Position numbers and translations under genes: made by a program
Source: Lichenostomus cassidix
Taxonomy: Eukaryota > Chordata > Aves > Passeriformes > Meliphagidae
Assembly (NCBI GenBank): GCA_008360975.2
Contig: CM039196.1
Span: 1,674,001 to 1,738,000, forward strand
Direction of reading: 5' to 3'
Length of the DNA stretch: 64,000 nucleotides
Part shown: one piece after another, positions 1 through 24,897 of the stretch
Layout: every line of letters starts with the position of its first letter
How positions within the stretch are numbered: the first letter of the stretch is position 1
Notes under the pieces: generated by a model
The model's input: only the letters and a program-made list of their open reading frames with translations
The model's database searches: none
Told to the model about the DNA's origin: nothing

Positions 1-2940
1 AAAGCGGTGGAGCTTTGAAGCAATTTTATTTTGCAGGATTTCTGTATTTGTAACTTAGAACTAACGAGCTTGGTAGGTATCACTGGCTGTGCAAGGTTTA
101 CTGAAAAACAGTGACACAAAGGTAACCTCAGGGAAGGAAGTCTGGAATGTGGTTTAACCTGGAAACAGCAGCATCCAAGGACACAGATGTGTGGAGGGAG
201 GGGAAGCATCCAACCCTAGTGATGAGCACAGTTCAGTAGGGTGAGCGGTAGGATGGAGCACAGCTGAAGCATTCCATACTCCATAGGGTCCAAACGAACA
301 ACCGCATTAAAAAGCGCAACAAAAATCGGTCTGTGGTGGGGCCTGGCTACAAAGCAAGGGAACAAGGAGGAGGACAAGGAGGTTCCCCAGGTGTGCCTGC
401 CAGTGCCAGCTCCAGTGGGACAGGCTGGGCACAGCTTGGCCTTCAGCCTCTTGTTCCACTGGGTAGAGCTTTTGTTGGATGTGATGCTTAACTGAATGTA
501 ACTGTGGGGCGAATTTATTTTTCTCTTTATGCTGAAGTTTAATGTTCTTCTTAAAATGTGTGTGTTACTTGCCTAACCTCTTTGGGTCTGTCTATGGCAT
601 TTCCATGGGGGGTTGTTTTTAAATTCATGTTAATGGCCTTTACTCTGAACGGTGATCACTTTGGTTCAACACGGTTGAAGTTCATATGCACTTGGCACGG
701 TTGGAATCCATTTTAATTTTTTATGTCACTTGTAAATCCCTCTGCACCCCATTTATCGACAAGAACATGGTTTAGAGTTGTTAAATAACTGGTTATCGCA
801 GCTTAAAATACTTCCTGTGAACAAATAGGGACTATGGCAACAAATAGTCCACTTTGTGAAGCTGAAAATGTAAATTACAGTAGATTACCTTTTTCAGCTC
901 ATTTTCCATGGTATTACAGAGTCTTCCCTGTAAACTCAGTTCTCTCTACTGTTGTGCACAGAGGACTGGGCTAAAACACAAACCTGCAAATTAGGAATTG
1001 ACTAGGACAGCTTGTCAGGTCTTGATGTGTTTTGTCAAATTTGAGACCTGAGGACCAAAGTTTGCAAACCTTGCTCGTGTCAGCAGCTCCATGGCCTTCT
1101 TAGGGCAATGTGCATGGGTCAGTTTGCATAGATTGTATTTTGTGTAATCCATATTTAACGTTGAAGTTAAAAATACCGAATCATTTATATATTAAGAGTT
1201 GTCTGTGATAAAGATTTCTTTAAAGGTATTAGGTAAAAGTTAATTTGGATTATAGTTTCTCCCTGTGTCGCTCTAATCATTTATCTTAGTTTTGAAAAAT
1301 CAGCTCTCCTATATTAATACTCTTGATTTTGATCACCCCGCTGCTTGAAAAATGGTATTTTTATATTTACTTGCATCCCATGTATAGCAAAATGTTATAT
1401 GAAAAGCAGTATATATAAAATTGGGTATTTTTAATCAGTATTTTTCCCAGCACTCAGTTTTCACGTTAGTCAAATTCAGAGGTAATGATTTTTTTAAAGC
1501 ACAATCTTATCTTCAATATATATATATATAAATATATACTTTAAAAATGCTCTGTATTTTTAAACATGCACTGTAGTGAAAGCGCTTTTGGGACATGAAT
1601 GTGGTATTGTATTTAATCTCTTTCAACTTTTGTAAATACCTTTTACAAGTATTTTCCATACCGGGCCATCTAGTTTATCCATGGAGGTTTTTGCTGTTTT
1701 TTAGAACCCGTGCCGGTGGTTGCACTGCTTTTGTATTGCCATTGGTAGGAGCATCCCAGGTCTGTGTCACCCGGGACAAGCGACACTGGGAGGTGACACT
1801 CGGGACAGGGATGGCCCTGCAGCAATCCCGCAGCTTTTCACCGTGAATTCCTGGAGTGAGGAGCAGCGTGTGAGCGGGAGCTGCTGCTGGGGGACAGGGG
1901 ACAGCCCTGGGGACAGTCCTGGGGACAGCCCTGGGGACAGCCCCGCCCAGCGATCCTGCTCACGGAGATTCCCCGCTGGAAAACCATCGCGGTGTGAGCA
2001 GCTGAGGATGATGATCATCGGGCTGCCCGGATCTGCAGCTCCCTTGGCTCCGGAGGGTTTGACCTTCCCACCTTAGGACCTAATCTTTGAACCTCTTGCA
2101 GTGTTTTTCCCAATCTGAACCTCTTGCAGTGTTTCCCCATTTCCTCGGAGCGTTTCCTCTGGACACACACGCCTGTAGATAACCGATGTGTGCAATGGAA
2201 TGTGATGCTTTCCCAGTGGTTTGGGTGTCAGAGTGCAGTGTGCAAACCTGGTGTAGCTCAGTGCTGTACTTCTAGCGCGTCCTTCACTTTGTGATTTGCT
2301 TCTCAAGACTCGTTGCATCGTCGGTGTGGAAATAGCCCAGTATCAACCTTAGCTCTTCGGTGGTGTGGAAGTGTTTAAGTGTGGTTTGCCTCACATACTG
2401 ATGCGCATTTGGCAGCTAATGGCGTTAAGTGACCATGAGTTCTCTTTGTCTGGATTGGAAAATTAAAGGTTTTCTTGTATCCGCATGTATTTTAAACTTT
2501 TTGGATAATTCCATCGACCTGTGATGACAGCACATGTGAAAAACGATCTTTTCCTTTTAATCAGAAGTTCTATTTGCTGTGGTAGCACTTGTTGTTGGCA
2601 CTGATGGTAGTGATTTCCCATCCTGTTTCGTACATCAGGTTTCATGATTACGGTGTTTGAGTTTGTACAAACGTTTGTGTAAAAATGATTTGGTCTGAAG
2701 AAAAGCCGTGTGTTCGCTTCTGATCCTAGACACATGCGAGATCCTACTGATAATACTGTTAGGTAGTTACAAATGTACCAGACTTATTTTTTACAGAGCT
2801 TTCCATGCCTTTATTTATTCCTTTATCGGGCCGTCCGAACCATGTACTCCGTAGTTCAGTATTTGTAGACCAATTTCACCGATCAACTTATGGTATTGTG
2901 GCAAAGCTTCGAATAAATGTTTACTGAGACTTTGCACTGA
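1..2940 (+). other. 3' UTR of an unidentified upstream gene (+ strand)
   Basis: About 2.9 kb of AT-rich DNA with no coding exon I can recognise on either strand. It ends at an AATAAA signal (2912-2917) followed 20-40 bases later by a GT-rich stretch, as at a real cleavage site. An ATTAAA at 2462-2467 could serve a shorter form. AT-rich blocks such as 1516-1545 fit a long vertebrate 3' UTR. The + strand direction is inferred from these signals only. In human the neighbour on this side of DHX37 is BRI3BP, transcribed away from DHX37, which would predict a minus-strand gene here; I see no BRI3BP-like coding exon. The owner is therefore unknown, and the piece could instead be intergenic. Confidence 0.45.
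1897..1944 (+). repeat. 12-bp minisatellite, four units
   Basis: Four adjacent copies of a 12-base unit close to GGGGACAGCCCT, with one C/T change and a variant last unit. It sits inside the putative 3' UTR of the upstream gene. The open frames across it are repeat artefacts. Confidence 0.85.
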
Positions 2941-2945
2941 GCAGC
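2912..2945 (+). terminator. Poly(A) signal and cleavage region of the upstream gene
   Basis: AATAAA at 2912-2917, then a GT-rich downstream element from about 2946. It precedes the DHX37 start codon by about 650 bases, so the upstream transcript would end just before the DHX37 promoter. Confidence 0.6.
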
Positions 2946-2966
2946 GAGTGCCTGGTGAGGCTGTGA

Positions 2967-3363
2967 GGGGTGGGGTGGGATGTGGGATATGGGATTGGGA
3001 GATGGGATATGGGGTGTGGGATATGGGATAGGGGATATGGGGTGTGGGATATGGGATATGGGATATGGGATTGGGATGTGGGATATGGGATTGTGATATG
3101 GGATACAGGATATGGGGTATGGGATACAGGATATGGGATACAGGATATGGGGTATGGGATATGGGATTGGGATATGGGATATGGGGTATGGGATATGATA
3201 TGGATATGGGATGGGGGGTATGGGATGTGGGATATAGGATGGGGATATGGGATATGATATGGATATGGAATATGGAATATTGGATATGGGATTGGGATAG
3301 GATATGGGATGGGGACATGGGATATGATATGGGATTGGGATATGGGATGCTCTGGGATGGGGT
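2967..3363 (+). repeat. GGGATAT-type tandem array with regularly spaced G-runs
   Basis: About 400 bases of imperfect tandem repeat built from GGGATATGGGAT and variants (GGGATTGGGA, GGGGTATGGGA, GATATGGATATG). Runs of three or more G recur about every 6-7 bases on the + strand, which satisfies the G3N1-7 quadruplex rule many times over. Several long open frames cross it on both strands (Gly-Tyr-Gly-Ile-Trp-Asp on +, Pro-Tyr-Pro-Ile-Ser-His on -), but they are translations of the repeat, not genes. The array lies between the upstream poly(A) site and the DHX37 promoter. Confidence 0.9.
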
Positions 3364-3563
3364 TCCAGACCCCACGGTTCCGCCTCGCGCATGCGCGCAC
3401 TCCGCCCCGCCCCTTCCCGCGACACCGCGCGCCTCCCGGAAGTGGCGGCAGCGCGAGCCGCACGTGGGTCCGGGCAGGGCCGGCGTGTCGCGTGTCGCGT
3501 GTCGTGTGTCCTGAGTTGTGTCGTGTCTGTCGTGTGTCGTGTCGTGTCGCCGCCACCGCCGCC
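3364..3563 (+). promoter_or_regulatory. DHX37: DHX37 CpG-island promoter and 5' UTR
   Basis: GC- and CpG-rich, without a TATA box. Visible motifs in order: a perfect palindromic NRF1 site (CGCGCATGCGCG, 3386-3397), overlapping GC boxes (3402-3415), an ETS site CCGGAAGTG (3436-3444) and a canonical E-box CACGTG (3461-3466). NRF1, Sp1, ETS and MYC/USF sites are typical of ribosome-biogenesis and other housekeeping promoters. The start site is inferred to lie near 3440-3480. A GTGTC/GTGTCGC simple repeat (about 3483-3550) fills most of the presumed 5' UTR. The start codon at 3564 is in good Kozak context (GCCGCCATGG). Confidence 0.7.
3483..3550 (+). repeat. GTGTC-rich simple repeat in the DHX37 5' UTR
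   Basis: Imperfect tandem GTGTC, GTGTCGC and GTGTCGT units running up to the Kozak sequence of DHX37. It would be transcribed as a G/U/C-rich leader if the start site lies upstream. Confidence 0.75.
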
Positions 3564-17126
<13,563 letters not shown>

Positions 17127-17422
17127 CTCTTGGTATTGATGGATTCCTTTTCTACAAGATGTTTTGAGAGCTTTCCAAGGGTTTCCTTGGAAGTCTGAAA
17201 CAGATGGACTCACCAATGGGAGCAATACCTTTTTGAATGCAAACCAGGTGTTGTTCTGCTTCCCCAGAAGCCCTGCCAGCTGTTTGGCTGGTATTCCCTA
17301 ATATTAATGTTTGGATAATTTTATCCATTGTATTTTACAGATTTTTTTATTTTTTACCTGAAGTTTCTCTTTGGACTATATTAGTCATATGAACTGTAAT
17401 AAAGATGTAAAATTCTTGGTGT
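17127..17422 (+). terminator. DHX37: DHX37 3' UTR and poly(A) signal
   Basis: A short 3' UTR follows the TGA at 17124-17126. The AATAAA at 17398-17403 is followed by a GT-rich element (about 17416-17440), so cleavage near 17415-17422 is expected. Confidence 0.8.
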
Positions 17423-18170
17423 GGATGGGAGAAATGTTTGCTATGTAGGATGCTGCAATGAGCAGAATTTCAGGCCTGTGCAGGCATTTCCTCATCTCTG
17501 TCAGCAGATCCAGATGCAGACAGAAGCTTTGCTGGTGAGCTGGCCCTGGGCAGCAGCTCAGGACAGGAAGCACAAAAGTGAGGAAACTTGTGGGGTGAGA
17601 TGGCAATGGTTTAATTAGTGAAGGGAAGCAGCTTGGATTTACCTTCCCCTTCACCTGATCTTTTTGCGTCTTGGTAAACCCTGTGCTCACATGGAGTTGT
17701 GACACTGCTTCAGGAGAAGGGGTGGACGGGGACCTTGCTGTCCCCATGTTGTGAAGGAAACCTGTGCAGCCCAACCACTGAACCTGCTGGATGTTTGTCC
17801 CACTGCTCCCACCTCTACCATGAGCTTCAGGGGTGAGGCCAGGACACTAGAAAGCATTAAAAAAATCTAAAGTTGATGAAACAACAACTTCAGATTTCAA
17901 GCAGGAAGGGGAGCAGCCCCTTGCTCTGTGTGTTGGTCAGTCAAATGCCACAGCACTGCGGTGTTTGGGATGATCCCAGGCAGGAGGGTGCTGGGGACTC
18001 AGGGCAGGGCACATTTCTCTAGCAGATTTGCAGCCGAAATCTACAGAGTGCTCTGTTATTAGGGGAGGGAAGAAAAACAACAGGCAGGTACAGAGTGCGT
18101 GGGGAAATTTTGGCTTCTCGAGAAAATGGGATAAAAGAAAGCAAATACCACCGGCTTTGCAGGGCGGGGG
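17423..18170. other. Intergenic stretch between DHX37 and the tRNA cluster
   Basis: About 750 bases of unremarkable sequence. I see no exon, tRNA or clear repeat. Confidence 0.5.
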
Positions 18171-18177
18171 CAAAAAG

Positions 18178-18249
18178 TGGAGATGCCGGGGATTGAACCC
18201 GGGGCCTCATACATGCAAAGCATGCGCTCTACCACTGAGCTACATCCCC
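18178..18249 (-). tRNA. tRNA-Ala (anticodon TGC)
   Basis: 72-nt gene on the minus strand. The acceptor stem pairs GGGGATG with CATCTCC (one G-U), discriminator A. The anticodon loop CTTTGCATG gives TGC. The A box (TAGCTCAGTGG) and B box (GGGTTCAATCC) of the internal Pol III promoter are intact. A T5 run for Pol III termination follows downstream on the minus strand (18173-18177). It differs from the + strand tRNA-Ala at 19574 at one D-loop base and one variable-loop base. Confidence 0.96.
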
Positions 18250-18475
18250 TTGTTGATGTTTTTGTACCGCGCAGTGTATACACCGATAGCAGGAGCCGCA
18301 CGTCGCGCCCGATGGTGACACCGCGGTAACACCATGGTCACCCTGCACCCCCGCATCCCTGTTCCGGGCCCTGGCAGCGACAGCACATGCGGGAGCGGAG
18401 CGAGAGAGCCGCAGCTACACCCGGGGCGGGACCGCACCCTTATAAGGGCAGGCGGTTATCCCTTTCCCGTGCCCG

Positions 18476-18547
18476 TCCTCGTTAGTATAGTGGTGAGTAT
18501 CCCCGCCTGTCACGCGGGAGACCGGGGTTCGATTCCCCGACGGGGAG
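18476..18547 (+). tRNA. tRNA-Asp (anticodon GTC), copy 1
   Basis: 72-nt gene with acceptor stem TCCTCGT / ACGGGGA (including wobble pairs), anticodon loop CTGTCAC (GTC), intact A box (TTAGTATAGTGG) and B box (GGTTCGATTCC), no intron. A T4 run follows at about 18558. Identical over its full length to the copy at 19222. Confidence 0.97.
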
Positions 18548-18911
18548 GTCAGACAACTTTTGTCGCCGAACGTCACTTTTTGTGGGCGGCGCCGCAGAGT
18601 TTTGTGTGCGATGCGGCAGTGGAAGCCCCAGGCAGAGGGGCGGGACAAGACCAAGAGAGCTGCGTTTTATGCCCGGGGAGCGGATCTGGCTAGCCGCTAT
18701 CCCCAGGGTACGTGCTGAGCACCCCGCTGCTGCTGGTACCTGGGGGCTTCCTGGGGTCCTGAGAGTGGAAGTCACTGGGGGAAGGTGTGAACCCCTGGGC
18801 GCCGCAGGAAGCGGGCGGCGGAATGGCGGAACCCTCGTGGGAGAGCGGCAGCGGCGCGCAGGGGGGCGCGGGGCGGGGTCGTATCCGCGGCCAGCGAGGG
18901 CGCTCTTGCCC

Positions 18912-18984
18912 GCCGAAATAGCTCAGTTGGGAGAGCGTTAGACTGAAGATCTAAAGGTCCCTGGTTCGATCCCGGGTTTCGGCA
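18912..18984 (+). tRNA. tRNA-Phe (anticodon GAA)
   Basis: 73-nt gene with acceptor stem GCCGAAA / TTTCGGC, discriminator A, anticodon loop CTGAAGA (GAA), A box TAGCTCAGTTGG and B box GGTTCGATCCC. A strong T-rich Pol III terminator begins within about 10 bases (TTTTTCTTTTTC). Confidence 0.97.
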
Positions 18985-19221
18985 GAAGCTTTTTCTTTTT
19001 CTTTTTTTTCTTTTTTTCCCTTTACCGTCAGGACGGTTCTTTTTGCCGGCGGAGGCCGCTGTCCTATTGCGTCAGGAGGCTGAGCCGGTGCTAACGCAGG
19101 CGCTCGCGCGTGTGGGAGTTTTTTATCAGGAAGTGATTCCCGAAGAATGGTAGCGATGGAGCGAGTCCGGCGAAAGCCGCTCGGGCATGGCCTGGCCCGC
19201 GGGGAGCACTCTATCAAGCCG

Positions 19222-19293
19222 TCCTCGTTAGTATAGTGGTGAGTATCCCCGCCTGTCACGCGGGAGACCGGGGTTCGATTCCCCGACGGGGAG
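19222..19293 (+). tRNA. tRNA-Asp (anticodon GTC), copy 2
   Basis: Identical over 72 nt to the tRNA-Asp at 18476. The similarity begins a few bases before the gene and stops just after it; flanks further out differ, so this is not a recent large duplication. A T6 terminator follows at about 19304. Confidence 0.97.
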
Positions 19294-19573
19294 GTTGTGT
19301 ATGCCTTTTTTCCTTCAAAGCAGTTTTTCTTTTTCCGCACGGATTATTCTAATTTCCAACAGGACAGAAGCATTCAGTTTTGCGTGTGCGAACCAGCGCA
19401 TTCCTGCCTTTCTAAGGGCTGCCTGAAGATCACAGCGGGCTCTGTACCCTGCAGCGCCCACAGCCCACCCGAGCCGGCGGGGTCTCGGCGCTGTCCCCTC
19501 CGCCCGCCCTTCTCCGCACCGGGGCCAGCGGAGCGCCGACCTGACCGGCGGGCAGGATGAGCACCACGGGCAG

Positions 19574-19645
19574 GGGGATGTAGCTCAGCGGTAGAGCGCA
19601 TGCTTTGCATGTATGAGGTCCCGGGTTCAATCCCCGGCATCTCCA
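19574..19645 (+). tRNA. tRNA-Ala (anticodon TGC), copy 2
   Basis: 72-nt gene in inverted orientation to the tRNA-Ala at 18178, with TGC anticodon and intact A and B boxes. A T6 run at about 19660 serves as terminator. Confidence 0.97.
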
Positions 19646-19649
19646 CATG

Positions 19650-21535
19650 GGTGTTGCTCTTTTTTCCCTCTTGGTGATGTTTTATCAGTTAAAGTCACCA
19701 CTTCCCGTTAAACAGCAGCAAAGTGACGGTGCGGCCGAAATGGACCCGCGGTGGCACTTCCCAGCAGCACAAAATAATGGGGTTTTTTTTGTCATTTGGT
19801 TCTCCTCAGGCCTTTGCAAACACGCACAGCTTTTATGTCTCACTGGGCATCCCATCTGCACTCTAAGGGACAGACACAGAAGACCCAAAAAGGACAAAGC
19901 ACCAAAGCCCAAAATGCAGGGGCACGTTGGCCAGTCATCCCAGTCTGACACTACCACATCCCACAGCCTGGCAGAGCTGGTGACATGCAGCCCTGCAGCC
20001 ACACAGAGCTCAGGGGCTCTGCTCCACATTCCCAGAGCCAAAAGGGAAGGACAAAAGCCAGGACACCACAGCTGACAGCACTCCCTGGCTGTGACACTGC
20101 AGGAGCTTCTCCCTGGCTCTGCAGTACCCACTCCTCTCCGCTGACCCGCTCAGCCCCTTGGCAGCCTGAGCAGCTTGGGAAGAGCTGTCAGGGAAATAAC
20201 TGCCCTGCTTTGATCTCCTCAGGTTGGCTGGGCCCATCGGGGAGCTCTGTGGAGCTGGGGGAGCTGAGAGTTATGGCACAGTTGAGAGGTTTGGCCCAGG
20301 GAGACCAAAGCCCATGCAGAGTCTGAAACAGCTTTGATCTACACGGCTCAGTGGCAGCTGTTCTATCTCACTGCTCAGTTACCAACAGCAGCAGGAGCTG
20401 ACCGCTGGCAAATGCAAAGTGACATTTCCTGCCACAGTGGCTGAAAAGCTCCTTGTGCTATTTATTTATTCATCTTACTTCCAGTTGTTATTTTGAGCCA
20501 ATGTTTGCCTACAGCACTGCTAAGTGTGAAGATCCCTGTTGTAAATTACTCATTTATCATGTATCTCATGTGTCTCCCTGGCAGCTGTACATCTGCAATG
20601 TGCTTTGCATATAAGAGACAGCTTGTAGTAACACGCATGAAGTAACAGAGTTTTTGTCACAAAATACCTTCCCACGTGCCTTTTTGATAATTTTCCAGTC
20701 CTAAGTGCTCACCTTGTAACTACAAGAACAAGCTTGAAGCTAGTGGCACTGCCTGAATCTTGCAGACAAAGCTCCATTCTGTTCTCACCTGCCCTGGAAT
20801 TGCTGTGCAGTCTGACTAAGATGGGACAGGAGCTCACTGAGTGCACCACAGGTCTATCAGAAGGTGCTCTGTGAGAACAGAATAAGAAATAGACATTATT
20901 ATTACTATCATTTCTCACTGATTTTATCCGAGTTGTAAACTCCGTTACAGCTCAGATGCATACTCCGCTTTATGTGTGCACATATATATACACACACTCA
21001 TTGATTATATCTCAGGCAGACCATCTGCAGGACTTCTTTATCCACCAGGCCTTTGTCCCTCACGTCCTCTCTCCCCGCTCCCTGATCTCCATCCCCAGAC
21101 AGGAGCCTCCCCTTTGCTGGGGTGTCCCTGCCCTTCAGGCTGCTCACACCTGGGCGGGTGCCGCAGCATCGCCACAGCAGCCGCACACCTTCCCTGCCCT
21201 GTCCCTTGTCCCCAGGCCGTGAGGGCACCGAGGGTCTGGCATAAACCTGTTCCGCCTGTGCCCGTCCCAGCGGGGCTGTGGTGACAGACACCGCCCTGCC
21301 CCACCGCATCGGAGGCTTCTCACGCAGAAATAACACTCGAGGCGTCCCTCAGGATAAAGCAACGAGCTCCCTACCTCAGGAACCCCCTCACGGTGAGGCC
21401 GCGGGCAAAGCCGACCCTCGCCCTGCCCCAGGGGTGGAAGCCACGGAGCTGTTTTTCAAACAGGGGCACAACTGCAGGGTTTAAAGCCCTGAACATAACG
21501 AAAGGCTCTGACAGAAGCTTTAGATGTGGCTCCAT
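19650..21535. other. Intergenic stretch between the tRNA cluster and UBC
   Basis: About 1.9 kb with no exon I can support. There is a short AT/AC microsatellite near 20980-20998. GC content rises from about 21540 toward the UBC promoter. Confidence 0.45.
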
Positions 21536-21539
21536 TCCA

Positions 21540-21860
21540 AGCTGGGCTCGCTGAGGTGCCCCAGCCGCCGCCCCGCTCCGGCGGCTCCAGGCCGGGTTTT
21601 CCCGCCGCTCCGCACGCGCCGCTCGCCGTCCCGCGCGCGCCGGCCTCAGCACACCCGCGCGCGGCGCCGATCCCTCCGCACTCACCCCTCACCCACGCAG
21701 AAGAGCGGCGGCGCGCGGCGCGAGGAAAATAGTGCGCGGCGGAGTGATTCGGCCGAGGGGGCGGAGCGCCAGAGGCCATATAAGCACCGAGCGGGGGGAT
21801 GTGTGGCGCAGTTGGTGCTGGGTGAGGCTTGTAGTGTCGGCTTCGCCGAGCAGCGCCGCG
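21540..21860 (+). promoter_or_regulatory. UBC: UBC promoter and noncoding exon 1
   Basis: CpG-rich region with a GC box (GGGGGCGGAG, about 21757-21766) and a TATA-like CATATAAGC (21777-21785). Initiation is expected near 21805-21812. The presumed noncoding exon 1 ends at the donor CGCG|GTGAGA (21860/21861), and intron 1 runs to the acceptor at 22300-22301. This layout (TATA, short 5' exon, intron in the leader, intact coding exon) is that of vertebrate polyubiquitin genes. The start site is inferred. Confidence 0.75.
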
Positions 21861-22997
<1,137 letters not shown>

Positions 22998-23075
22998 ACC
23001 AGCAGGTTGTTGCTTCCAAATGAAAGGGTCCCTGCACTTGTTCATTCCAATAAAGCTGTTGCATCCACAGAAGTT
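22998..23075 (+). terminator. UBC: UBC 3' UTR and poly(A) signal
   Basis: A very short 3' UTR, with AATAAA at 23049-23054 and cleavage expected near 23070. Confidence 0.8.
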
Positions 23076-24655
23076 TTTGTCCCAAATTACATGCACAGTT
23101 GTTGGTGACATTGCATGACTCCAGCTCTCTAATAAACAATAATTATGTAGTTTCCACAGACAAAGGAGTTGCAAAACTGCCTTATGCAAGGCTTCCACAT
23201 GCCTGGCAATTGCAGCTAATCCCTCAGGCGTGGTGTTGCCAGGGTTGTATAAGTGTTCCGATACCTGGCTGCAGCTCAGTGTCCGCCTGCAGATGTTGTG
23301 CAGCTGTGGGCATTGTGTAAACTTGGATATGAAATGGGAAACAGTAGATGCTGCTGAGTCGGAAGGCTTTGAAGCAACTCCTGGTTGCCCAGCAGCTGCC
23401 AAGTCCTGCCCTTGTTTTGGGATTAGTGGAGAAACAACAGAAGGCTGATCCTGTAGCTCTGTCTCGGGCTGAGGCAACAGGATGTCACTGCTGGTCCTGC
23501 TGCCCTTGGGCTTGAAAAGTGAAGTGGTAGGTGTGAATCTCATCAGTTGTGGGTGGACTTGTTTTTTGTTGAGCTTAATCACATTAAACAAGTAGTAATT
23601 TCAGATGTACTTACTGGAAATCTGGAATGTGCTTCATTCCAGCTGTGCCCCAAGAGGAAATGCTGCACTGTTGAGCTGACATGTCACAGAACAGTTCTGT
23701 GTGCTGCAGAAGCCCTGGAAACGGGAAGTTTCCACTGAAGTATCTGTGGTGAAGGTTGCATGAGGGGCTGATGAGGAGTTAACCATGGCTGTGCTGGATA
23801 CAGGGAGTGGGAAAAGGGAGAGTACAACAAATGCTCTTTACAGTAGTGGTGACATGGACTCACCTGTGAAAAGGGACACGATGGGAGCTGGTGACTGCAC
23901 GGGGATGCAAACGGATTTTACACTGCCTGGGTGGGATAGCAGGGTTTGACTTGAGTAACACCACTTGTTAATTATCAGGGAGTAGAAGAAAATGCTTTTA
24001 GTACTGTGTGTCCTGTAAAGAACAAGTTTGGATCACCAAGATCTGTGCTGGGCTGGAGAAGGCATTTGAATGCTAAGGAGCTAAATCCTCTGTGGGCGGA
24101 GAGCTGGTGCTGTGCCATCCCGGAGATCCGGTCCTCCCCCACAGGAGTTCCCTGGGTTCTGCCCATGCCTGCTCTGGCTCCCTGTTCCTCAGCTAAACCC
24201 CAACAACCACAATAAAGTTTGCAACTCTGGGTGTTTTCTGTCCTCTGGGGATGTTGGAATTCACAAACTGAGCAGTTTTTCAGCAGAGCTCCTTAAACAC
24301 CTGTGTCTGGTCAGTCGGAGGGAGGGTGTCACTGGAATTCAGGGAGCAGAACTGCAAGTGGTTCTGGTTTGAAGGCAGGCTGACTGCCATGAGGGGAGAG
24401 CTGCACGAGGACATGAGGCACTTGATGAATGTCAAAAGCCTGCACGAACAACTACAGAGCTGTGTTTTAAGAAATTCTTTAATTTTCAGTGTCTCAGTAA
24501 AAAATCTCTACAATGCCATATTTAAAACCCGCAATGCTGGACAAATCCATAATGGCCTGGAGCAGGCTGCAGCCAGGCAGAGCAGGTAGCCTGCAGGAGA
24601 AACTTGTGCTGTGGTGTCGTGAGCTGGGACAGCCTCTGCTGACCACAAAGGGAGT
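23076..24655. other. Intergenic stretch downstream of UBC
   Basis: No supported gene. An isolated AATAAA at 24211-24216 is followed by a GT-rich region and could end an unannotated + strand transcript, but I see no exon that goes with it. Confidence 0.4.
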
Positions 24656-24661
24656 GGCATG

Positions 24662-24897
24662 AAATTATGTCACGAGGGTTAGGTTGGATATTAGGAAAAA
24701 GTTCTTCCCCCAGAGGGTGGTTGGGTACTGAACAGGCTTCCTGGGGCAGTGATCACAGCAGAATAAACGTGACCACAGCTGAAGAGTTTGGACAATGCAC
24801 TTGGGCACAGGGTGGGATTTTGGAGCTGTCCTGTGCAGGGTTTTGATTTGGTCCTAGTGGGTCGCTCCCGACTCAGGACATTCTATGGTTCTGTGAC
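24662..24897 (+). mobile_element. CR1-type LINE 3'-end fragment
   Basis: Contains the avian CR1 3' region signature GGTTAGGTTGGATATTAGGA, then AAAGTTCTTCCCC, AACAGGCTTCCTGGGGCAG, and a tail ending ATTCTATGGTTCTGTGA (related to the ATTCTATG octamer of CR1). Truncated, with internal divergence. Confidence 0.8.

Noticed and set aside
1..3400. BRI3BP on the minus strand, as expected from human synteny
   Set aside because: No minus-strand frame resembles the protein, and the poly(A) signal points the other way.
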